From: Eledone cirrhosa
Lineage: Eukaryota; Mollusca; Cephalopoda; Octopoda; Eledonidae
Reading direction: 5' to 3'
Length of the DNA stretch: 64,000 nucleotides
Assembly: GCA_964016885.1 (NCBI GenBank)
Contig: OZ024744.1
Span: 27,360,108-27,424,107, forward strand
The notes below the pieces were generated by a model. The model worked only from the letters and a program-made list of their open reading frames with translations, searched no databases and was not told the origin of the DNA. This document shows positions 28,601-40,279 of the stretch, piece after piece. Every line of letters begins with the position of its first letter. Positions within the stretch are counted from its first letter, which is position 1. A program made the position numbers and the translations under genes.

Positions 28601-31179
28601 TAACCTTAGGGCCAGGGACACCAGAAGTGTCCACTGCTACGGCTAGGCATCTCAGTGCATGTGGTGGTAAGAAGGGAGGTAACCTTAAGGCTAGGGACAC
28701 CAGAAGTCTCCAGTGTTACGGCTAGGCATCTCAGTGCATGTGGTGGTAAGAAGGGAGGTAACCTTAGGGCCAAGGAGACCAGAAGTCTCCACAGCTACGG
28801 CTAGGCATCTCAGTGCATGTGGTGGTAAGAAGGGAGGTAACCTTAGGTCCAGGGACACCAGAAGTCTCCACTGTTACGGCTAGGCATCTCACTTCATGTG
28901 GTGGTAAGAAGGAAGGAACCGTAGGGCCAGGGACACCAGAAGTCTCCACTGTTACGGCTAGGCATCTCAGTGCATGTGGTGGTAAGAAGGGAAGAAACCT
29001 TAGGGCCAGGGACACCAGAATTCTCCACTGTTACGGCTAGGCATCTCAGTGCATGTGGTGGTAAGAAGGGAGGTAACCTTAGGCCCAGGGACACCAGAAG
29101 TCTCCACTGCTACGGCTCGGCATCTCAGTTCATGTGGTGGTAAGAAGGGAGGTAACCTTAGGGGCAAGGATACCAGAAGTCTCCACTGTTACGGCTAGGC
29201 ATCTCAGTGCATGTGGTGGTAAGAAGGGAGGTAACCTTAGGGCCAGGGACAGCAGAAGTCTCCACTGCTACGGCTAGGCATCTCAGTGCATGTGGTGGTA
29301 AGAAGGGAGGTAACCTTAGGGCCAGGGACACCAGAAGTTTACACTGTTACGGCTAGGCATCTCAGTGCATGTGGTGGTAAATAGGGAGGTAAGCTTAGGG
29401 CCAGGGACACCAGACGTCTCAACTGCTACGGCTAGGCATCTCAGTGCATGTGGTGGTAAGAAGGGAGGTAAACTTAGGGCCAGGGACACCAGAAGTCTCC
29501 ACTGTTACGGCTAGGCATGTCAGTGCATGTGGTGGTAAGAAGGGAGGTAACCTTAGGTCCAGGGACACCAGAAGTCTCCACTGTTACGGCTAGTCATCTC
29601 AGTGCATGTGGTGGCAAGAAGAGAGGTAACCTTAGGGCGAAGGACACCAGAAATCTCCACTGTTACGGCTAGGCATCTCAGTGCATGTGGTGGTAAGAAG
29701 GGAAGAAACCTTAGGGCCAGGGACACCAGAAGTCTCCACTGTTACGGCTAGGCATCTCAGTGCATGTGGTGGTAAGAAGGGAGGGAACCTTAGGGCCAGG
29801 GACACCAGAAGTCTCCACTGTTACGGCTAGGCATCTCAGTGCATGTGGTGGTAAGAAGGGAGGGAACCTTAGGGCCAGGCACATCGGAAGTCTCCACTGC
29901 TACGGCTCGGCATCTCAGTTCATGTGGTGGTAAGAAGGGAGGTAACCTTAGGGCCAAGGACACCAGAAGTCTCCACTGTTACGGCTAGGCATCTCAGTGC
30001 ATGTGGTGGTAAGAAGGGAGGTAACCTTAGGGCCAAGGACACCAGAAGTCTCCACTGCTACGGCTAGGCATCTCAGTGCATGTGGTGGTAAGAAGGGAAG
30101 AAACCTTAGGGCCAGGGACACCAGAATTCTCCACTGTTACGGCTAGGCATCTCAGTGCATGTGGTGGTAAGAAGGGAGGGAACCTTAGGGCCAGGGACAC
30201 CAGAAGTCTCCATTGTTACGGCTAGGCATCTCAGTGCATGTGGTGGTAAGAAGGGAGGGAATCTTAGGGCCAGGCACATCAGAAGTCTCCACTGCTACGG
30301 CTAGGCATCTCAGTGCATGTGGTGGTAAGAAAGGAGGTAACCTTAGGTCCAGGGACACCAGAAGTCTCCACTGTTACGGCTAGGCATCTCAGTGCATGTG
30401 GTGGTAAGAAGGGAGGTAACCTTAGGGCCAGTGACACCAGAAGTCTCCACTGCTACGGCTAGGCATCTCAGTGCATGTGGTGGTAAGAAGGGAGGTAACC
30501 TTAGGCCCAGGTACACCAGAAGTCTCCACTGCTACGGCTCGGCATCTCAGTTCATGTGGTGGTAAGAAGGGAGGTAACCTTAGCGCCAAGGATACCAGAA
30601 GTCTCAACTGTTACGGCTAGGCATCTCAGTGCATGTGGTGGTAAGAAGGGAGGTAACCTTAGGGCCAGGGACACCAGAAGTCTCCACTGCTACGGCTAGG
30701 CATCTCAATGCATATGGTGGTAAGAAGGGAGGTAACCTTAGGGCCAGGGACACCAGAAGACTCCACTGTTACGGCTAGGCATCTCAGTGCATGTGGTGGT
30801 AAAGAGGGAGGTAAGCTTAGGGCCAGGGACACCAGACGTCTCCACTGCTACGGCTAGGCATCTCAGTGCATGTGGTGGTAAGAAGGGAGGTAAACTTAGG
30901 GCCAGGGACACCAGAAGTCTCCACTGTTACGGCTAGGCATGTCAGTGCATGTGGTGGTAAGAAGGGAGGTAACCTTAGGTCCAGGGACACCAGAAGTCTC
31001 CACTGTTACGGCTAGTCATCTCAGTGCATGTGGTGGTAAGAAGGGAGGTAACCTTAGGTCGAAGGACACCAGAAGTCTCCACTGTTACGGCTAGGCATCT
31101 CAGTGCATGTGGTGGTAAGAAGGGAGGTAACCTTAGGGCCAGGGACACCAGAAGTCTCCAGTGTTACGGCTAGGCATCT

Positions 31180-33100
31180 CAGTGCATGTGGTGGTAAGAA
31201 GGGAGGTAACCTTAGGGCCAAGGAGACCAGAAGTCTCCACAGCTACGGCTAGGCATCTCAGTGAATGTGGTGGTAAGAAGGGAGGTAACCTTAGGGCCAA
31301 GGACACCAGAAGTCTCCACTGCTACGGCTAGGCATCTCAGTGCATGTGGTGGTAAGAAGGGAAGAAACCTTAGGGCCAGGGACACCAGAAGTTTACACTG
31401 TTACGGCTAGGCATATAAGTGCATGTGGTGGTAAGAAGGAAGTAACCTTAGGGCCAGGGACACCAGAAGACTCCACTGTTACGGCTAGGCATCTCAGTGC
31501 ATGTGGTGGTAAGAAGGGAGGGAACCTTAGGGCCAGGGACACCAGAAATCTCCACTGTTACGGCTAGGCATCTCCCTTCATGTGGTGGTAAGAAGGGAGG
31601 TAACCTTAGGGCCAAGGACACCAGAAGTCTCCACTGCTACGGCTAGGCATCTCAGTGCATATGGTGGTAAGAAGGGAGGTAACCTTAGGGCCAGGGACAC
31701 CAGAAGACTCCACTGTTACGGCTAGGCATCTCAGTGCATGTGGTGGTAAAGAGGGAGGTAAGCTTAGGGCCAGGGACACCAGACGTCTCCACTGCTACGG
31801 CTAGGCATCTCAGTGCATGTGGTGGTAAGAAGGGAGGTAAACTTAGGGCCAGGGACACCAGAAGTCTCCACTGTTACGGCTAGGCATGTCAGTGCATGTG
31901 GTGGTAAGAATGGAGGTAACCTTAGGTCCAGGGACACCAGAAGTCTCCACTGTTACGGCTAGTCATCTCAGTGCATGTGGTGGTAAGAAGGGAGGTAACC
32001 TAAGGCGAAGGACACCAGAAGTCTCCACTGTTACGGCTAGGCATCTCAGTGCATGTGGTGGTAAGAAGGAAGTAACCTTAGGGCCAGGGACACCAGAAGT
32101 CTCCACTGCTACGGCTAGGCATGTCAGTGCATGTGGTGGTAAGAAGGAAGTAACCTTAGGGCCAGGGACACCAGAAGTCTCCACTGCTACGGCTAGGCAT
32201 CTCAGTGCATGTGGTGGTAAGAAGGGAGGTAACCTTCGGGCCAGGGACAGCAGAAGTCTCCACTGTTACGGCTAGGCATCTCAGTGCATGTGGTGGTAAG
32301 AAGGGAGGTAACCTTAGGGCCAAGGACACCAGAAGTCTCCACTGTTACGGCTAGGCATCTCAGTGCATGTGGTGGTAAGAAGGGAGGTAACCTTAAGGCC
32401 AGGGACACCAGAAGACTCCACTGCTACGGCTAGGCATGTCAGTGCATGTGGTGGTAAGAAGGGAGGTAACCTTAGGGCCAGGGACACCAGAAGTGTCCAC
32501 TGCTACGGCTAGGCATCTCAGTGCATGTGGTGGTAAGAAGGGAGGTAACCTTAAGGCCAGGGACACCAGAAGTCTCCAGTGTTACGGCTAGGCATCTCAG
32601 TGCATGTGGTGGTAAGAAGGGAGGTAACCTTAGGGCCAAGGAGACCAGAAGTCTCCACAGCTACGGCTAGGCATCTCAGTGAATGTGGTGGTAAGAAGGG
32701 AGGTAACCTTAGGGCCAAGGACACCAGAAGTCTCCACTGCTACGGCTAGGCATCTCAGTGCATGTAGTGGTAAGAAGGGAGGGAACCTTAGGGCCAGGGA
32801 CACCAGAAGTTTACACTGTTACGGCTAGGCATATCATTGCATGTGGTGGTAAGAAGGAGGTAACCTTAGGGCCAGGGACACCAGAAGACTCCACTGTTAC
32901 GGCTAGGCATCTCAGTGCATGTGGTGGTAAGAAGGGAGGTAACCTTAGGGCCAGGGACACCAGAAGTCTCCACTGTTACGGCTAGGCATCTCACTTCATG
33001 TGGTGGTAAGAAGGGAGGTAACCTTAGGGCCAAGGACACCAGAAGTCTCCACTGCTACGGCTAGGCATCTCAGTGCATGTGGTGGTAAGAAGGGAGGTAA
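31180..33100. repeat. 18-monomer duplication in the distal satellite (offset 1418 bp)
   Basis: The rare variant CAGTGAATGTGG occurs at 31260 and 32678. It is followed in both places by GAAGTTTACACTG, an altered GGCATAT unit and TCTCMCTTCATGTGG. The offset of 1418 bp is 18 monomers minus 4 bases. Related runs also occur at about 27390 and 34650, so this end of the array is a mosaic of short re-duplicated blocks. Confidence 0.55.
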
Positions 33101-36100
33101 CCTTAGGGCCAGGGACACCAGAAGACTCCACTGTTACGGCTAGGCATCTCAGTGCATGTGGTGGTTAAGAGGGAGGTAAGCTTAGGGCCAGGGACACCAG
33201 ACGTCTCCACTGCTACGGCTAGGCATCTCAGTGCAAGTGGTGGTAAGAAGGGAGGTAAACTTAGGGCCAGGGACACCAGAAGTCTCCACTGTTACGGCTA
33301 GGCATCTCAGTGCATGTGGTGGTAAGAAGGGAGGTAACCTTAGGTCCAGGGACACCAGAAGTCTCCACTGTTACGGCTAGTCATCTCAGTGCATGTGGTG
33401 GTAAGAAGGGAGGTAACCTTAGGTCCAAGGACACAAGAAGTCTCCACTGTTACTGCTAGGCATCTCAGTGCATGTGGTGGTAAGAAGGGAGGTAACCTTA
33501 GGGCCAGGGACACCAGACGCCTCCACTGCTACGGCTAGGCATCTCAGTGCATGTGGTGGTAAGAAGGGAGGTAACCTTAGGGCGAAGGACACCAGAAGTC
33601 TCCACTGTTACGGCTAGGCATCTCAGTGCATGTGGTGGTAAGAAGGAAGTAACCTTAGGGCCAGGGACACCAGAAGTCTCCACTGCTACGGCTAGACATC
33701 TCAGTGCTTGTGGTGGTAAGAAGGGAGGTAACCTTCGGGCCAGGGACAGCAGAAGTCTCCACTGTTACGGCTAGGCATCTCAGTGCATGTGGTGGTAAGA
33801 AGGGAGGTAACCTTAGGGCCAAGGACACCAGAAGTCTCCACTGCTACGGCTAGGCATCTCAGTGCATGTGGTGGTAAGAAGGGAGGTAACCTCAGCGCCA
33901 GGGACACCAGAAGTCTCCACTGCTACGGCTAGGCATGTCAGTGCATGTGGTGGTAAGAAGGGAGGTAAACTTAGGGCCAAGGACACCAGAAGACTCCACT
34001 GTTACGGCTAGGCATGTCAGTGCATGTGGTGGTAAGAAGGGCGGTAACCTTAGGGCCAGGGACAACAGAAGACTCCACTGTTACGGCTAGGCATGACAGT
34101 GCATGTGGTGGTAAGAAGGGAGGTAACCTTAGGGCCAAGGACACCAGAAGTCTCCACTGCTACGGCTAGGCATCTCAGTGCATGTGGTGGTAAGAAGGGA
34201 GGGAACATTAGGGCCAGGCACACCAGAAGTCTCCACTGCTACGGCTAGGCATCTCAGTGCATGTGGTGGTAAGAAGGGAGGTAACCTTAGGGCCAAGGAC
34301 ACCAGAAGTCTCCACTGCTACGGCTAGGCATCTCAGTGCATGTGGTGGTAAGAAGGGAGGTAACCTTAGGGCCAGGGACACCAGAAGTCTCCACTGCTAC
34401 GGCTAGGCATCTCAGTGCATGTGGTGGTAAGAAGGGAGGTAACCTTAGGCCCAGGGATACCAGAAGTCTCCACTGCTACGGCTCGGCATCTCAGTTCATG
34501 TGGTGGTAAGAAGGGAGGTAACCTTAGGGCCAAGGATACCAGAAGTCTCCACTGTTACGGCTAGGCATCTCAGTGCATGAGGTGGTAAGAAGGGAGGTAA
34601 CCTTAGGGCCAGGGACACCAGAAGACTCCACTGTTACGGCTAGGCATCTCAGTGCATGTGGTGGTAAGAAGGGAGGTAACCTTAGGGCCAGGGACACCAG
34701 AAGTTTACACTGTTACGGCTAGGCACATCAGTGCATGTGGTGGTAAGAAGGAGGTAACCTTAGGGCCAGGGACACCAGAAGTCTCCACTGTTACGGCTAG
34801 GCATGTCAGTGCATGTGGTGGTAAGAAGGGAGGTAACCTTAGGTCCAGGGACACCAGAAGTCTCCACTGTTACGGCTAGTCATCTCAGTGCATGTGGTGG
34901 TAAGAAGGGAGGTAACCTTAGGTCCAAGGACACAAGAAGTCTCCACTGTTACGGCTAGGCATCTCAGTGCATGTGGTGGTAAGAAGGGAGGTAACCTTCG
35001 GGCCAGGGACAGCAGAAGTCTCCACTGTTACGGCTAGGCATCTCAGTGCATGTGGTGGTAAGAAGGGATGTAACCTTAGGGCCAAGGACACCAGAAGTCT
35101 CCACTGCTACGGCTAGGCATCTCAGTGCATGTGGTGGTAAAAGGGAGGTAACGTTAGGGCCAGGGACACCAGAAGACTCCACTGCTACGGCTAGGCATGT
35201 CAGTGCATGTGGTGGTAAGAAGGGAGGTAACCTTAGGTCCAGGGACACCAGAAGTCTCCACTGTTACGGCTAGGCATCTCAGTGCATGTGGTGGTAAGAA
35301 GGGAGGTAACCTTAGGGCCAGGGACACCAGACGTCTCCACTGCTACGGCTAGGCATCTCAGTGCATGTGGTGGTAAGAAGGGAGGTAACCTTAGGGCCAG
35401 GGACACCAGACGTCTCCACTGCTACGGCTAGGCATCTCAGTGCATGTGGTGGTAAGAAGGGAGGTAACCTTAGGGCCAGGGACACCAGACGTCTCCACTG
35501 CTACGGCTAGGCATCTCAGTGCATGTGGTGGTAAGAAGGGAGGTAAACGTAGGGCCAGGGACACCAGAAGTCTCCACTGTTACGGCTAGGCATGTCAGTG
35601 CATGTGGTGGTAAGAAGGGAGGTAACCTTAGGTCCAGGGACACCAGAAGTCTCCACTGTTACGGCTAGTCATCTCAGTGCATGTGGTCGTAAGAAGGGAG
35701 GTAACCTTAGGTCCAAGGACACAAGAAGTCTCCACTGTTACGGCTAGGCATCTCAGTGCATGTGGTGGTAAGAAGGGAGGTAACCTTAGGGCCAGGGACA
35801 CCAGACGTCTCCACTGCTACGGCTAGGCATCTCAGTGCATGTGGTGGTAAGAAGGGAGGTAACCTTAGGGCCAAGGACACCAGAAGTCTCCACTGCTACG
35901 GCTAGGCATCTCAGTGCATGTGGTGGTAAGAAGGGAGGTAACCTTAGGGCCAGGGACACCAGAAGACTCCACTGCTACGGCTAGGCATGTCAGTGCATGT
36001 GGTGGTAAGAAGGGAGGTAACCACAGCGCCAGGGACACCAGAAGTCTCCACTGCTACGGCTAGGCATCTCAGTGCATGTGGTGGTAAGAAGGGAGGTAAC

Positions 36101-37159
36101 CTTAGGGCCAGGGACACCAGAAGTCTCCACTGCTACGGCTAGGCATCTCAGTGCATGTGGTGGTAAGAAGGGAGGTAACCTTTGGGCCAGGGACACCAGA
36201 AGTCTCCACTGCTACGGCTAGGCATCTCAGTGCATGTGGTGGTAAGAAGGGAGGGAACCTTAGGGTCAAGGACACCAGAAGGCTCCACTGCTACGGCTAG
36301 GCATCTCAGTGCATGTGGTGGTAAGAAGGGAGGTAACCTTAGGGCCAGGGACACCACAAGTCTCCACTGTTACGGCTAGGCATCTCAGTGCATGTGGTGG
36401 TAAGAAGGGAGGTAACCTTAGGGCCAGGGACACCAGAAGACTCCACTGTTACGGCTAGGCATGACAGTGCATGTGGTGGTAAGAAGGGAGGTAACCTTAG
36501 GGCCAAGGACACCAGAAGTCTCCACTGCTACGGCTAGGCATCTCAGTGCATGTGGTGGTAAGAAGGGAGGTAACCTTAGGGTCAAGGATACCAGAAGGCT
36601 CCACTGCTACGGCTAGGCATCTCAGTGCATGTGGTGGTAAATGGGAGGTAACCTTAGGGCCAGGGACACCACAAGTCTCCACTGTTACGGCTAGGCATCT
36701 CAGTGCATGTGGTGGTAATAATGGAGGTAAACTTAGGGCCAAGGACACCAGAAGTCTCCACTGCTACGGCTAGGCATCTCAGTGCATGTGGTGGTAAGAA
36801 GGGAGGTAACCTTAGGGCCAGGGACACCAGAAGACTCCACTGTTACGGCTAGGCATCTCAGTGCATGTGGTGGTAAGAAGGGAGGTAACCTTAGGGCCAG
36901 GGACACCAGAAGTCTCCACAGTTACGGCTAGGCATCTCAGTGCATGTGGTGGTAAGGATGGAGGTAACCTTAGGGCCAGGGACACCAGAAGTCTCCACTG
37001 TTACAGCTAGGCATCTCAGTGCATGTGGTGGTAAGAAGGGAGGTAACCTTAGGGCCAAGGACACCAGAAGTCTCCACTGCTACGGCTAGGCATCTCAGTG
37101 CATGTGGTGGTAAGAAGGGAGGTAACCTTAGGGCCAAGGACACCAGAAGTCTCCACTGC

Positions 37160-37250
37160 TAGAACTATTGTAAATGAATTTTCAAATGTTCTTCGTAGAA
37201 TTTTGTGAAAAATGCTAGCGATGCTTTTGTAGAATTTCAGAACCAAAGCC
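37160..37250. other. Satellite edge and short unique spacer
   Basis: The last monomer stops inside CCACTGCTA and the sequence changes at once to AT-rich DNA beginning GAACTATTG. About 90 bp follow with no repeat or coding signal that I recognise. There is no gradual decay of monomers at the edge. Confidence 0.7.
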
Positions 37251-37775
37251 TAATTGTTGTTGTTGTTGGTACTGTTGGTTTGAGAGGAGGGGCGTGATGT
37301 TGTTGGTGGTGGTGTTGTTGGTGGTATTGTTTGTGTTGGTGTTGTTGGTGATGGTGTTGTTGTTGGTAAGGATGTTGTTGTTGTTGTTAGTGCTGGTATT
37401 GCTGTTGTTGTTGCTGTTGCTGTTGTTGTTGGTGGTGGTGGTGGTAGTGTTGGTTGTGTTGGTGTTGATGTTCTTGTTGTAAGTAGTGGTAGTGATGTTG
37501 TTGTTGGTGATGGTGGTGGTGGTGGTGGTTATTGTTGTAGGCACTGGTGTTTCGTTGTTGTTGTTGTTATGGGGGGGGGATGATGTTGTTTCTACAATTG
37601 GTGGTGTTATTGTTGTTGTTGGTGGTGGTGGTGGTGGTGTGGTGGTGGTGGTGATGGTGGTGGTGTCGTTGTTGATGTTGTTGTGCTGTTGGTGATGACC
37701 GTGATGCTTTTGTTGTTGTAGTTGTTGGTGGTGATGGTGTTGTTCTTGACGTTGTTGTTGTTGTTTAAAGTCACT
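37251..37775. repeat. GTT/GGT trinucleotide-rich microsatellite
   Basis: About 520 bp made almost entirely of GTT, GGT, GTG and GAT triplets, with a run of 9 G near 37570. The antisense strand reads as Asn/Thr-rich and the sense strand as Leu/Val-rich; both open frames are composition artefacts. Confidence 0.9.
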
Positions 37776-37812
37776 GAAGCGAACACCGTGATGTTTTTCT
37801 CTATAATTTTCA

Positions 37813-38000
37813 GTGGATTGGCAGTATCGGTAGAGGGTTGGACGCCATGCTTTCCAGCATAGTTATGCCACTTTACGCTCTGATTTCAAATCCCGTCGAG
37901 GTTAACTTTGCTTTTCCCCCTTACGGGGTCGATAAAATAAAGTACCAGTAATGTACTGGGTAATTACTGGCCTTGTGTCAAAAGTAGAATCAATTATTTA
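37813..38000 (+). mobile_element. tRNA-type SINE, sense copy
   Basis: The element starts GTGGATTGGCAGTATCGG, with a box A-like TAGAGGGTTGGAC. A box B-like TTTCAAATCCCGTCGAGG follows, then the core ACGGGGTCGATAAAATAAAG and GTACCAGTAATGTACTGGG, ending GTAGAATCAATTATT. The antisense copy at 40844-41036 has the same ends and order. Together they define a SINE of about 188 bp. The core sequence is one I know as common in cephalopod SINEs. Pol III promoter boxes are degenerate, so activity is doubtful. Confidence 0.85.
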
Positions 38001-38017
38001 TTTCTGGAATATATGTA

Positions 38018-39188
38018 AATACAGTAGATGAATGGTTTGTGAGAGCTTTACAAGCCATGTATAAAGGCACAGTCAGTAAGGTTAGAATTTAACAATGAAT
38101 TTAATGTTAAAAAGTAGGTGTTCATCAGGGCTCTGTCATTAGCCCCCTCCTATTTATTATTGCCCTACATGCTATAACAGAAGAGTTTAAGACCGGCTGC
38201 CCATGGGAACTCCTATACGCAGATGATCTATCTCTCATAGCTGAATCAATGGCTGAACTAGAGAATAAATTCCAAACATAGAAGCATGGCCTAGAATCAA
38301 AAGACCTTAAAGTTAACTTGTCTAAGACTAAAGTTCTAGTTTGTAGAAAGAAAAATAGGGCACAGGTGCCCTCAGGGAATTGGCCATGCTCAGTGTGTAG
38401 GAAAGGAGTAGACAAAAATTCCATTTTATGTCCCAAATGCAAACTATGGGTACATTAAAGATGTAGTGGGATCACAGGTAGACTATCTAAGATCGTAGAT
38501 TTTATATGTGGCCGATGCTCATGTGCAATAAGTAGCAAATGCCCACACGATACTAGCTCCTTCTGTTGCCCAGATGGTTCTATAGAAATAGTGGACACTT
38601 TCCGTTACCTAGGTGACAAAATCAGCAGTGGCGGAGGGTGCTCTGAAAGTACAGTAGCCAAAGTCAGAACGGGATGGAAAAATTTCAGAGAGCTTATACC
38701 ACTATTGGCCGCTAAAGGGTTCTCTCTAAAAATGAAAGGCAGGCTGTATGATGCCTGTTTACGAACAGCAATGCTACATGGCAGTGAGACATGGGCATTG
38801 CGTGCAGAGGACTTGTGTAGATTGGAAAGGAACGAAGCATGCATGCTCCGTTGGACGTGTAATAGTAATATACGTGAACGGCAAAGCATAAATGAACTAA
38901 GTGAGAAATTAGGAATAAGAGGGATCAGATGCTGTTTACTTGAGAGAAGACTACGTTGGTATGGTCACGTGATGCGCATGAAAGACAACAGCTGTATAAA
39001 AAAAAGTGCAGGGCGATCAAAATTGATGGAAGTTAAGGAGTAGTTAGACCCTGAAAAATCAGGGACGATTTGATAAATTCCGACCTTACACACTTACACC
39101 TCTCTAAGACAATGTCACTGGACCGAGATCTTTGCCGCTACGCAGTAATACAGAAGACCCGCCTTGCCTATGTACAAAGTGAAACCTA
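38018..39188 (+). pseudogene. RTE/'endonuclease-reverse transcriptase'-type LINE, 5'-truncated ORF
   Basis: This is the 3' half of a LINE reverse transcriptase ORF with frameshifts and stops. It has, in order: a finger/palm segment with WFVRALQAMYKG (from 38030); an RT motif with HQGSVISPLLF (about 38123); the YADD catalytic box (38216-38227); and then a Cys/His segment 38387-38518 spaced C-x2-C-x10-C-x2-C-x4-H-x2-C-x14-C-x2-C. That spacing fits a C4HC3 PHD-like finger, here with a TAA inside. The clean thumb/C-terminal ORF 38591-39043 includes FRYLGDKISSGGG, MLHGSETWAL and RRLRWYGHVMRM. A frameshift near 39040 moves the true C-terminus (DRDLCRYAVIQKTRLAYVQ) to another frame, ending at 39188. 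The endonuclease and 5' part are absent. The element acted by target-primed reverse transcription; this copy is dead. Clade assignment beyond RTE-like is uncertain. Confidence 0.85.
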
Positions 39189-39602
39189 AAGTCAGTAGAC
39201 ACCTCTTAACCAAATATACACCCCAACCCACTACCCCTACCCTATCCTCCCACTTCCACTAACACCATCCTCTCTCTGTAAAGTTGGTACCACAACATCC
39301 AGTTCAAATAATTAGATAATTAGATCGAAATCAAGATCATGTAGGTATCACAACAAAAAAAAAACCACACACAGTCCACGCTGTAGTGTGGCCGTGTAGG
39401 TAACACGGTAAAAAGTTCCCAGTTCCACACTGTAAATGTGGTTGGTGTTAGGAAGGGCACCCAGCAGTAGAAAACCTGCAAGATAGTCCTATATGAGCGA
39501 GACACGGTCACCCCACCAACCTTGCCTCAAATGGGACAACTCCCGTCTAACACATGCTAGCGTGGAAGACAGACGTTAAACGATGATGATGATGATGATG
39601 AC
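39189..39602 (+). mobile_element. 3' UTR and (GAT)n tail of the RTE-like LINE
   Basis: After the ORF comes about 400 bp without coding signal. It contains GTTAGGAAGGGCACCCAGC, then AACACATGCTAGCGTGGAAG, ending with GACGTTAAACGATGATGATG. I recognise this ending as a widespread cephalopod LINE/SINE tail (memory, not search). The GAT/ATG microsatellite marks the 3' end. Confidence 0.7.
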
Positions 39603-40058
39603 AGTTTAATAGAAAAAGTAAAGAAAAGAAAATATAGATTGAGAAGAATGGAATGTAAAATAGGAAAATATAAATAAAAATACTGGAAAAGACTGGAATG
39701 GCAAGGACTCTAGTGCCACAGAAGAATAGGGAGTGGGGAGGGTGATGGTGATTGGGCTCTGGACCTAGGGTGCGTCAGTAATGGGGCTGAGCCCCGCGAA
39801 CAAGACCGCAAGAGCATTCCCGTGGAAAATGGTCAGCGACACCTGCTGCAACAACCATCCCACCTCGCGGGGTTCGTTCCTCAGACATGCCGCCAAAAAA
39901 GTACATTCCACTAACTTGATTTGTAATCAAGGAAGCTTTAAAACAAGGCTAGCATATTTTAAAATAATATTGTGAGTTGAAATCGCGGACCGAGTAGTGC
40001 GTTGTGTCCTTTAGACACTTCATTTCACGTTGCTCCAGTTTACTCAGCTGTAGAAATG
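39603..40058. other. Unassigned stretch
   Basis: About 455 bp of mixed composition. A 64-codon open frame at 39781-39975 has no recognisable family and no supporting signal. I see no gene, RNA or repeat that I can name. Confidence 0.5.
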
Positions 40059-40215
40059 AGTTGTGACGTCACTGGTGCCAAGTTGTGTCAGCCATTACCT
40101 TTCCCTTGGACAACATCGTATATAGTGTATATATAGTGTATATATAGTGTGTACTAACGTTGTGACGTTACAAGTGTCAAGCTGTATCAGCCATTACCTT
40201 TCCCTTGGACAACAT
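40059..40215. repeat. Pair of imperfect ~55-bp direct repeats around a TATAGTG-rich linker
   Basis: GTTGTGACGTCACTGG...CAGCCATTACC...GGACAACATC (40059-40112) is repeated as GTTGTGACGTTACAAG...CAGCCATTACC...GGACAACATC (40160-40215). The linker holds three copies of TATATAGTGT. The last about 27 bases of the two repeats are identical. The function is unknown. Confidence 0.8.
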
Positions 40216-40279
40216 CAGTGACGTAGAGGGGAGAGACTGGTATACATGGGCGACTGCTGGTCTTTCTCAAACAACCGTG

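Larger units (their letters stand above)
1..37159. repeat. 79-bp satellite DNA array, about 470 monomers, one orientation
   Basis: A 79-bp unit repeats head to tail from the first base to an abrupt edge at about 37159. Recognisable blocks of each unit are GGCATCTCAGTGCATGTGG, then TGGTAAGAAGGGAGGTAACC, then TTAGGGCCAGGGACACCAG, then AAGTCTCCACTGYTACGG. The consensus is about 54% GC with a single CpG (in TACGG). Units differ by point changes and 1-2 base indels only; I saw no inversion and no inserted element. Because 79 is not a multiple of 3, open frames of roughly 60-156 codons appear on both strands and recur in a rotating pattern. They end at the CTAG of the monomer and are not genes. Such an array is typical of centromeric, pericentromeric or other heterochromatic satellite; the sequence alone does not say which. 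The left end lies outside the window. Confidence 0.97.

Noticed and set aside
1..37159. TTAGGG in each monomer as a telomere signal
   Set aside because: One hexamer per 79 bp is not a telomeric tract; no (TTAGGG)n run exists in the window.
1..37159. CRISPR-like array of regular repeats
   Set aside because: There are no unique spacers; the whole unit repeats, and the genome is an animal one.
2292..37246. Dozens of open frames of 60-156 codons on both strands of the satellite
   Set aside because: They are the 79-bp monomer read in rotating frames, identical in type on both strands, ending at the CTAG of the monomer. No start context or codon bias supports a protein.
37215..37695. Asn/Thr-rich and Leu/Val-rich open frames
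   Set aside because: They fall in the GTT/GGT microsatellite and have no conserved motif.
39781..39975. 64-codon open frame as a host gene
   Set aside because: Short, with no recognisable family, splice context or neighbours.
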